From Allodiplogaster sudhausi (Eukaryota; Nematoda; Chromadorea; Rhabditida; Diplogasteridae), in the NCBI GenBank assembly GCA_945643635.1, contig CALZFC010000027.1:3972501-4036500 (forward strand): DNA of 64,000 nt, read 5' to 3'. Below, piece after piece: positions 55,905 through 64,000 of the stretch. Numbering within the stretch: the first letter of the stretch is position 1; every line of letters starts with the position of its first letter. Below the pieces are notes generated by a model, which was not told where the DNA came from, made no database searches, and saw only the letters and a program-made list of their open reading frames with translations. Both the position numbers and the translations under genes were made by a program.

Positions 55905-56140
55905 GAGAGACAGAGAGAAAAGAGAGAGAGAGACCGCTTGAATGTGTTCTTTTATATTGGTCATGTGGCAGCGAAGTACTCTCCTTACGCTTTCTTTACC
56001 ATGTCCACTCATCCTTATTGCCCGCTGTCTTGTTTTCTGCCTCTCCCTCTCACTCTCTTCTCTCTCTCTTTCTTTCCCCCTATCACTCTCTCTTTTCTGT
56101 CTCTCTCTGTCACTCTCTCCATCTCTCTTCTCTTTCTCTG

Positions 56141-56753
56141 TCTCTCTCCCTATCATTTTTCTCTCTCTCAGTCTCTTTCTCACTATTCGCGTTGCTTCCG
56201 CCATCAGCTTATCTATGTACCTATGTACCCATGTGAGTGGTAAATGAGACGCGAATTGGGGCAGAAGATTACTCACTTGACTTGCGAAATGGCCATTAGG
56301 CCCATACTGCTGCAAAGTACAACAACTATTTCCTGGCCTCCTCATTTTAATTTCTTGAATTAGGTATTTCCACGATGTAAATGATATTGCTTATTTTTAA
56401 GCAAATGCGAAAATATGTTTAAAAAATGAAAAATAAAATCAGTGAAAACTTGATTGGTGTGTAATCCGTCGCTGCCTGTTATCCTTTGCCGGTTATTTTT
56501 TCTTTATCTCTGTTATGCAGCGCTGAAAATATTTAGTAAATTCATTGAAAAATAAGGTAGTGTATTCCATAGCTTCGTGCTCTCTCTCCCTCTCACTATC
56601 TCTCTTTCTGCCGCTGTCTCTTCTCTTCTCTCATCTCTTTCTCTCTCTCTCTCTCTCAATCTCTGTCTCTTGTCACATTTCTCTCTCTCTCTCTGTCTCT
56701 TCTCTCATCTCTCCCTGTCTCTTCTTACATCTCTGTCGTTCTCTCTTCTCTCT
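56141..56753. repeat. segment S, copy 1
   Basis: About 613 bp from TCTCTCTCCCTATCATTTTT to the CT tract ending at 56753. It is repeated essentially without change at 57820-58433. Between the two copies sits the duplicated cyclase segment. Confidence 0.9.
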
Positions 56754-57819
56754 CAGCTCAAGATCACATTCCACGGGCCGGACAGGATCAAGCGTGTCGA
56801 GAAGCGGCCACTCAAAGGTTTGCCAATTAATGGGTTCTAATTAAGAAGCAATTTAAAAAAAGCTAAATATGTATAAACAAAAAAGCAGTAGAACATAAAT
56901 TATAAATACGTGCAAACTTGAATTTTCCTCCCAAAAATACGAAGAAAAAAAACCAAACTCACAATCAGAGCTTCTGTGGACGGCGCCAGAAATCATGCGT
57001 GAGGGCAGCTCGCTCGGCACGAAAGCCGGCGACATCTACAGCTTCGCCATCATATGCTCCGAGGTCATCACGCGCAAGAGTGCGTGGGATCTGGCGAATC
57101 GCGCGAGTGACCTCGACGGTTCGTGCTCTTTTCTCTCTGTGGTTCTTCCAAATCAGCATTTATTTACCATTAGCCTTTTTTTAATTAGTGTAATTAATGA
57201 ATGAATGAACGCATGGTGAAGAAGGCCATGAACTACATATGAAGAGGAATGATGATTGCAGAGCTGATCTACTTGATCAAAAAGGGTGGAAGAAGCCCGA
57301 TTCGTCCGTCACTCGATGCGCCCGACGACAGCGAAGTCAACTCCTCCATGGTGTGGCTTTTAAAGACAGTTTAAATTAAATGCAATTAATAAAAGCTGAT
57401 AAAAACATTTTAACTACATATAATCGAGTAATGCTCTCCCTGAAATGATTGCTCGTGCCCAGATCCTATTCGTCAAAGACTGTTGGTCGGAGGAGCCTGA
57501 GGCGCGTCCGAGTGCCGAGCAGGCAAAGAGCCTGATCAAGTCGTTCAATCATGGCCGGTCCGTCGAGATTACTCTTTTAGAAAAGATGTCTTTTTGAAAA
57601 GATATCCTTAGAAGTCCCTAATTAATTAATGCGATTTTTCGATCCGCCAATCTGATGGATCACGTCTTCAACGTCCTCGAGCAGTACGCGACGAATCTCG
57701 AAGAGGAGGTGGATGCGAGGATGAAGGAGCTGGTTGAAGAGAAGAAGAAGAGCGACATTCTCCTCTATCGCATGCTGCCAAAGTCGTTTTTTTTCCAAAA
57801 CCTTTTGGCCTCTTTTAAA
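56754..57819 (+). pseudogene. second copy of guanylyl cyclase kinase-homology exons
   Basis: 1,066 bp copied from 52433-53498: the 3' half of one kinase-homology exon, the next three exons, and most of the linker exon, with their introns. The only differences I see are in homopolymer length (for example CAATTAAAAA against CAATTTAAAA, and runs of A at 56945 and 57401). Exon frames are intact, but the segment has no start, no membrane helix and no cyclase domain, and both ends run into CT repeats. It cannot encode a receptor. It is either a very recent duplication or an assembly error. Confidence 0.88.
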
Positions 57820-58433
57820 TCTCTCTCCCTATCATTTTTCTCTCTCTCAGTCTCTTTCTCACTATTCGCGTTGCTTCCGCCATCAGCTTATCTATGTACC
57901 TATGTACCCATGTGAGTGGCAAATGAGACGCGAATTGGGGCAGAAGATTACTCACTTGACTTGCGAAATGGCCATTAGGCCCATACTGCTGCAAAGTACA
58001 ACAACTATTTCCTGGCCTCCTCATTTTAATTTCTTGAATTAGGTATTTCCACGATGTAAATGATATTGCTTATTTTTAAGCAAATGCGAAAATATGTTTA
58101 AAAAATGAAAAATAAAATCAGTGAAAACTTGATTGGTGTGTAATCCGTCGCTGCCTGTTATCCTTTGCCGGTTATTTTTTCTTTATCTCTGTTATGCAGC
58201 GCTGAAAATATTTAGTAAATTCATTGAAAAATAAGGTAGTGTATTCCATAGCTTCGTGCTCTCTCTCCCTCTCACTATCTCTCTTTCTGCCGCTGTCTCT
58301 TCTCTTCTCTCATCTCTTTCTCTCTCTCTCTCTCTCAATCTCTGTCTCTTGTCACATTTCTCTCTCTCTCTCTGTCTCTTCTCTCATCTCTCCCTGTCTC
58401 TTCTTACATCTCTGTCGTTCTCTCTTCTCTCTC
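57820..58433. repeat. segment S, copy 2
   Basis: Matches 56141-56753 at a constant offset of 1,679 bp, with one visible base change (GTGAGTGGC against GTGAGTGGT). After this copy the sequence runs on into the first recognised exon of array copy A. Confidence 0.9.
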
Positions 58434-58497
58434 TTCTTCTTCTCTCTTCTCTCTCTCTCTCTTTTTCTCTTTCTATGTATAGCAGCACTAAATTCAG

Positions 58498-59195
58498 GAC
58501 ACCATACAGGAGACGATTGAGCTCGTCCTCCTCTGCGTCGTGGTGGCCGTCGGATTCGTATTTCTCTACTACTTTACATGCTGTTACAAGGCCGGCTAAA
58601 CAGAACAGATTAATAATTAATTGTAAATATGATTAAATGACCAAAAAAGCCTTTACTATGTCAGGCTATCTCTCTTCCCTTCTCTCAGGCTCCCTTACTC
58701 TCTCTCGCTCCCTCTCTCTCTCGCTCCCTCTTTCTCTCTTATCTTTCTTTCTCTCGCTATCTCTCTCTCTCTCTTACCGACTCTCATTCCCGCATTTTCA
58801 GCCTGCTCGCCTCCGTCCGACTGACGAGCCTCATCGTGTTCGCGTCGTCTTCGAGCCAAGAAGAACAGCGGAAATGGTTTAGTTAGTAGGGAAAGCATGT
58901 CTCTCTCTCTCGTTCTCTCTCTTTGTAACTCTATCTTCCTGTCTCTATCTCTATCTCTCTGTCTTTCTCTCTCTCGTTTCTTTCTCTGTCTCCCTTTCTC
59001 TCGCTTGTCTCACTCTATTTCTCTCTCACTCTCTCTCCCTCTCCCCATCTCTCTGTCTTTCTGTCTATCTTTCTCTCTCTCTTTCTCTCTCCCTGTCTCT
59101 CTCTCTCTCTCCCTCTCTCTCTTACTATTTCACATCCCTTATTTCTTCAGAACACGAACACATCTGCGCCAGCTGATCCATTCTGCTTCGTCTAG
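58498..59195 (+). pseudogene. array copy A: small single-pass membrane protein with a frameshift
   Basis: TM exon from 58498 (after AAATTCAG): DTIQETIELVLLCVVVAVGF, then FLYYFTCCYKAG and a stop at 58599. Against copy C it has one extra C (GGCCGGC for GGCGGC), which throws it out of frame just after CCYK. The next two modules are intact and in phase: 58802-58876 (PARLRPTDEPHRVRVVFEPR) and 59151-59195 (NTNTSAPADPFCFV, stop). Copy A is therefore broken after the membrane helix unless a base is wrong. Upstream Cys-containing exons, present in copy C, are degenerate here (56250-56520 region). Confidence 0.55.
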
Positions 59196-59249
59196 AGAAT
59201 CCTTCATGTCCGCCCGGGCTGACGCCAGAATACTAGAAATTATGTTCAT

Positions 59250-59730
59250 GTAAATCATCATAGCACACCCGCCATGAAAGACAAACGATGAGCTTCGAAT
59301 GGAATACGTGAGAAGGATCTTCTTACGAGCCAAAATGGATATCGCGCACAATAAATTGAAAGTTAAGCCACATGGTGCTAGCTAATTTGTTAACGAAATT
59401 ATCAGCCAAATACTAATGATAAGCTACTTACTAGGATATTGCACAAAGATAAAGAAGGCCTAAGATAAATTTCGCGGAGATAAAGACACGTAAAGGCAAT
59501 TACTGTTTCGAGCAAATTCGAGCGAGCAGTAGTTAGAGAAATGTATATGCTAGTAAATCTTTCTTCAGTAGTTTCTTTGATGAAGTATTGTTGCAATCGG
59601 TTGTGAGGGATGAAATTATGTAGATGTAAATTCTGCCAGCTGTCCTTTTAATGTGATCATCCTTGCTCTCTTTGTATGTGTTGTGGAAGGACGCGATAAG
59701 CAGACATACATATGTATGTATGCTACACAG
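59250..59730. repeat. array unit upstream block, copy 2
   Basis: Second copy of the 55500-55800 block: GATGAGCTTCGAATGGAATA, GTAGTTTCTTTGATGAAGTA, TGTTGTGGAAGGACGCGATA. About 190 bp longer than copy 1 because of extra AT-rich sequence in its middle. Confidence 0.7.
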
Positions 59731-60272
59731 AGAGAGAGAGAGAGCGCGCGGAAGAAAGAGAGAAAGAGAGAGAGGGAGAAAGAGAGGGATAAGGTGAGAG
59801 AGGGTGCAAACGAGATAGGGAGAGACAGAGATATTGGTCATGGCAGCGATATACCACGAGATCCAAACGCAACTGCTGACCATGTGAATGAGTATCAACA
59901 AATCATTCGTCTTCTCTCTCACAATCCCCTTGGCACTTTCCTAACCGTGCCCACTCATCCTTCTGGCCCGCTGTCTTGCTTCCTGCCTCTCTCTCTCACT
60001 CTCTCTCTCTCTGTTCTCTCTTACTCACTATCTCTCACTCTCTCACTCTCTCTCTCTCTCTCTCTCTCTCTGTTCTCTCTTACTCACTATCTCTCACTCT
60101 CTCACTCTCTCTCTCTCTCTCTCTCTCTCTTAATCTCTCTCCATCCCTCAACAGACAATGCGTGCGCGGTCGCATTGCTGCCGCCGTGAGCTTATCTAGC
60201 CTGGGATTTTCAAAGGAGAAGTGAATTTAGGCAGAAAATAACTCACTTGTAAACTCTTCCCTTATTTTCCAG

Positions 60273-60442
60273 CGTGTCCTCCTCCGTCCGACTGAGCCTC
60301 ATCGTGTTCGCGTTGTTCTCGAGCCAAGAAGAGCTGTGGTGGTGAGTGTTTTATTTACGGAAAATTTTAGTTAGTTCAATCTGCTATATTTATTTTTGTT
60401 AAAAAGAATTCATACTTTGGTAGCTGCTTCGACTCTCTTTCT

Positions 60443-60482
<40 letters not shown>

Positions 60483-60636
60483 GTCTGTCTTGCAGTCTCT
60501 CTCTCTTAGGTTAGTTTCTCTGTTTCATTTTCTTTATCTTCTTTATCTTCTTTATTACTCTTATCTTCAGAGCGCGAAGCCTCATCTATCTGTTGTTCCT
60601 TTCACGCTTCGTCTTGAGAATCCTAAATGCGCGTGA
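60273..60636 (+). pseudogene. array copy B: degenerate, no membrane exon seen
   Basis: Arg/Pro module at 60273-60341 after TTTTCCAG: RVLLRPTEPHRVRVVLEPRR, with one codon lost against copies A and C and a good GTGAGT donor. The tail module follows TATCTTCAG at 60571, but the CFV-stop is gone: CGTCTAG in copy A is CGTCTTG here, and the frame reads SAKPHLSVVPFTLRLE onward to a TGA. No transmembrane exon lies before it. A conserved 5' segment (about 59838-59930, ADHVNEYQQIIRLL) matches one at about 60950-60995 in copy C (ADHVNDNQQISRLL). Confidence 0.5.
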
Positions 60637-61382
60637 GGCCACTACTACTGTCTGCCACTTACAATACTTCTCATCTACACATCTCCAAGATGGACTCCGA
60701 CCATTGACTCATTTCTGCTCAATATGGCTAAACTTTTTCAGTGTGGGTTAGTGCGATTCAATTAATTACGGCTTCCATTCGCTGATTACGTATCTATATC
60801 TCATAGAGCTCACTTTATAACTGCCCATTCAGCACTCATTAGCATTAGACACCTTTAGCAGCTTCTATGAATAGCTTTTTTGCCGATTAAGATGCGAGGA
60901 ATTCATTGTTATCTCTCATGGCACCGATTTACCACGACGATTCAGACGCAAGTGCTGATCACGTGAATGACAATCAACAAATCAGTCGTCTTCTCTCTCC
61001 TTGCACTTTCTGTACCGTGCCATCCATCCTTCTAGCCAGCTGTTATGCTTTCTGCGTCTCACTTTCTCTCACTCTATTTCGCTCTCACTCACTCTCACCC
61101 CCGCCTCAGTGCGTTCGCGGTCGCGTCGCGGTCGCCGTGAACTGATCTGCCATTGGTGGAGCGGAAGTGGAAAAAAGGAGGAGCGAATTGGGTGCAGAAG
61201 AGGATTTACTCGACTTGCGAAACACCCAATGTGGCCCGTGCTGCTGGAAGGTGCAAAAAGGTTTTGCTGGTATTGTCGTATAAAATATTTACATATATAA
61301 ATCTCGTTCTTTATCATTAGAGAAGGAGGATAAGGGAAATTTATGCACCATTCAAAACACATATAAAAAAAATTGTTTCTAG

Positions 61383-62348
61383 GAGTCGGCGAAAACTCCA
61401 TGCCCAATCCGTTGCCACCTGTTATCCGCATGCCGGTTATCTTTTTGTCTCTGCAATGTCCGTAAGTTCATTGACTGCGTATATCTGGCTACGGTAGTAA
61501 CTTCCTTGACTCCTCTTTTTCACTCCTCGCTTTCCTTCTCTTTCACTTTCTCTCTCTCTCACGCTTACTCTCTCCTTCTCTCTTTCTTACTCTCATTTAT
61601 TTCTCTCTCTTAGCCTCTCTCTCGTTCCCTTCTTTATCTCCCTCTCTCCCTCTCTCTCTCTTACTCTCTCTCTCGCTCTCTCTCTCTTACTCTCTCTCTT
61701 TCTCTGGCTCTCTTACTCTCTCTTCTGTCTTTCTCTCTCTGTCTTACTCTTCTCTCGCTCTCTTTCACATCTTGATCTCTCGCTCTCTCTCTCTCTCTCG
61801 TTCTCTCTTTTCTATGGCCGCCGCCATTTCATGAGACTACAACTGAGGCAGTTGAGCTCGTCCTCATCTTCGTCGTGGTGGCCGTCGAATTCGCGTTCGT
61901 ATGCTATTTCGCATGCTGCTACAAGGCGGCTAAAAAGAACAGATTAATAATTGAACTTGGAAAGTGTATACAAGTTCATTTTATACAATATCCCTTTCTC
62001 TCTCTCTCTCTCTTTCTCTTTCTTTCTTTCTCTCTCTCTCTCTCTCTCTCTTCCTCTATTCTCCATCTCTTTCTCTCTTCTCTTTCTTTATCTCGCTATC
62101 TCTCTCTCTCTCTCTTACCGACTCTCATTCCCGCATTTTCAGCCTGCTCGCCTCCGTCCGACTGACGAGCCTCATCGTGTTCGCGTCGTCTTCGAGCCAA
62201 CAAGAACAGCGGAAACGGTTTAGTCAGCAGGGAATGCTTAAAATGTATGTTGTTATTGTATTCTATCTCTCTTCTCTCACTCTCTTTCTCTCTCTCTCTT
62301 TTCTCTATCTATATTTCTGTCTCACCTTCTCTCTCTTCCTCTCTCTCC

Positions 62349-62379
<31 letters not shown>

Positions 62380-62514
62380 TCCTCACTCTCTCTCCCTCTC
62401 CCCATCTCTCTCTCTTTCTCTTTCTATTGCTTTCATCACCTTTATCTTCTCTATCCCTTACTTCTTCAGACCACGCATACATCCGCGCCTGCTGATCCGT
62501 ACTGCTTCGTCTAG
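61383..62514 (+). CDS. array copy C: small Cys-containing single-pass membrane protein
   Basis: Four exons, the last three joined in phase 0. 61383-61461 (SVATCYPHAGYLFVSAMS) ends at TCC|GTAAGT. 61836-61973 gives a membrane helix, TTTEAVELVLIFVVVAVEF, then ACCYKAAKKNRLI. 62143-62217 is the Arg/Pro module (PARLRPTDEPHRVRVVFEPT). 62470-62514 is the tail (TTHTSAPADPYCFV, stop). The Lys-rich stretch right after the helix predicts an outside N-terminus. CFV at the extreme C-terminus resembles a PDZ-binding end. An upstream stretch (about 61210-61255, TQCGPCCWK) adds a Cys-rich ectodomain piece, but its junction and the start codon are unresolved. I do not recognise the family; Shisa-like and nematode CX-module proteins have a similar layout. 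Confidence 0.52.
61545..61810. repeat. CT tract inside array copy C
   Basis: Long imperfect (CT)n in the intron before the membrane exon. Comparable tracts occupy 58255-58480 (copy A) and 60000-60140 (copy B). Confidence 0.85.
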
Positions 62515-62970
62515 AGAATCCTTCATGTCCGTCCGTGCTGAAGCCAGAGTACTTCTACTAGCCCTCATCAACGTACATACTTTTCATCTTCAGATCTCTT
62601 TAGTTCTGCTAGGACAGCCAATCTATTTATAACTTTGTTTTTGTTAGTATTCGTAAGTGTCATTCAACCGATTCCGACTGCCATCCAATGATTGTGTCTC
62701 ATCCCAGATTCTCACTGTATATCTGCACTCTTTTAGCACTCTGTTAGTAGCTTCTGTAAATAGTGGTTTTTTTGCTTATAAAGAGGCAATAGATACAAAG
62801 TGTTTACGCGATTTCTCCAACAAAAATGGGCACAAACGGAAGAAGGGGCACGAATAGCGTTTATTGTTAGAGGAAGATTACGAGGAGGAGCTCGAGATCA
62901 AGACGAAGAGAGCTAAAGAGAGAAAGTGAGAGAAAGAGCGGAAGAGAATAAATGAAAAACAGCGAAAAGT

Positions 62971-63099
62971 TCAATAGGCGGCTGGCAAGGGATCGAAACA
63001 ATGAGCGCGAAAGATGTGAGCAAGGATATATGTGGTAAGATAAGGATCGAAGCTAACAAAGCATTGATATAAACTGTGGCCATGTCTCCACTTCAGGAT
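62971..63099 (-). CDS. candidate last exon, unrecognised
   Basis: After TTATCCACAG on the minus strand a 42-codon frame reads ILKWRHGHSLYQCFVSFDPY and ends DPLPAAY, stop. It has an acceptor and a stop, but no upstream exon was found. Confidence 0.25.
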   Translation of the reverse strand: MLKWRHGHSLYQCFVSFDPYLTTYILAHIFRAHCFDPLPAAY

Positions 63100-63522
63100 C
63101 TGTGGATAAACAAACCATAAGGCCTTTTCCGCTTTGATGGGAAGAAGGAAATGGGTGTTGATCAGAAAGAGAGAGGGAGAGAGGAAAGAAGGAAGGATAG
63201 GGAGAGGGAGCGCGAGAGGGAGGGGAACGGCAAGGAGACCGAGGAAGAACCTCTGATGACACATGTCAAGCCGAAGAGGAAATGATGCTGCTCCTAATGT
63301 TGCTGCGTTCGAAAGCGCAATAGCTCACACTTTATTGCTCTCTGTCTATCTCTCGCACTCGGTCTGTCTCTGTCTCTCTCTGTCTCTCTCCCACTCTCTC
63401 AAACTCTCTCTCTAGCGCTCTAAATATTTCACTCAACATCTCCCATTCTCGCCTGGTTATAATTATGATAACCTTTTTACTTTCTTTTCTTGTCCAGTTA
63501 ATCAATTTATAGTTGCCGCGGG

Positions 63523-64000
63523 ATGAAGACGAACGGCGTGGATCATGCGGAGGTCGTTACCATGGACAAATTGGTATTTTTTATTTCGCCTCGTTGAATA
63601 TTGACTAAAATCGATGTATGAACTCTAATAGAATCACTCAATATAATTGTTTTCTTCAAAGCTAAAAAAATATACATATCAGACAGTGTCAATTAAAAAA
63701 TTTGGTTTTTTTCTGCAATTTTCAGTTTTGCTGTTATTTTTGGCAAGCAAATTTGCCAGTTCTCAAACCCAGTTATCATGCCATGACAAATTGTATGATT
63801 GTCAAGAATGTCATCAATGTTTATTCTTCAGTTTTCATCATGCCAAAATAAACAGCTGTCTAAAATGGCAAAAACAGCCTAACCAAAAAACAGACGAGTA
63901 AAAAGTGGCGAGGCAAAATTATGTAAGTGTTAAAAAGTCATGGCAGAGAATATGGTCGAAAAATCTGTCACGGCTGCTCGAGGAGGAGTGGGCCTTCTAG
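63523..64000 (+). CDS. start of a gene continuing past the window, unrecognised
   Basis: Exon 63523-63573 starts MKTNGVDHAEVVTMDKL and ends at TTG|GTATTT. 63947-64000, after ATGGCAG, reads RIWSKNLSRLLEEEWAF in the same phase and reaches TAG at the last base. The TAG may be a stop or, as TTCTAG, an acceptor. Too little is visible to assign a function. Confidence 0.35.

Overview
The window is eukaryotic and almost certainly from a nematode. The evidence is the gene content: a TRPA-type channel, an Srg-like chemoreceptor, two transthyretin-like (TTL) secreted proteins, DUF7027-like small membrane proteins, a one-Ig-domain secreted protein and a chemosensory-type receptor guanylyl cyclase. Genes are cut into many short exons, with introns from about 45 bp upward, GT-AG (two GC-AG) borders and T-rich acceptors. 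Non-coding DNA is AT-rich and full of (CT)n/(GA)n tracts and TATG/TACA microsatellites. The species is not identifiable from the sequence. Exon borders were placed by eye from codon phase and splice consensus.

Layout. 1-1717 (+): 3' end of a TRPA1-like channel. 2926-4386 (-): Srg-like 7TM receptor with an in-frame stop. 5134-6358 (+): DUF7027-like four-TM protein. About 7197-8010 (-): decayed LTR-retrotransposon integrase. 8185-8982 (-): unrecognised gene. 9312-10510: foldback element. 10860-14100: tandem duplication carrying two TTL genes, each with its own TATA box. 14100-25000: gene-poor repeat territory holding MITEs, a minisatellite, a degenerate repeat family with a conserved reading frame, paired long hairpins and a tandem duplication. 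25272-26022 (+): one-Ig secreted protein. 26784-27935 (+): possible single-pass membrane protein. 31214-32207 (-): four-TM MARVEL-like protein. 34624-35587 (-): small multi-TM protein. 38792-40450 (-): F-box protein. 40567-44705 (-): large helical-repeat-like protein whose exons chain in phase. 47119-55186 (+): complete receptor guanylyl cyclase. 55500-62514 (+): tandem array of a small Cys-containing single-pass membrane protein family, interrupted by a near-identical second copy of the cyclase's kinase-homology exons. 63523-64000 (+): start of another gene.

Several loci suggest sensory function (TRPA, Srg-like receptor, guanylyl cyclase), but nothing shows that they are co-regulated. The best candidate for something undescribed is the array at 55.5-62.5 kb: repeated exon modules (TM helix plus CCYK; an Arg/Pro-rich module; a tail ending in CFV) in one apparently intact and two damaged copies. 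The repeat family at 17.8-23.0 kb with a conserved reading frame comes second.
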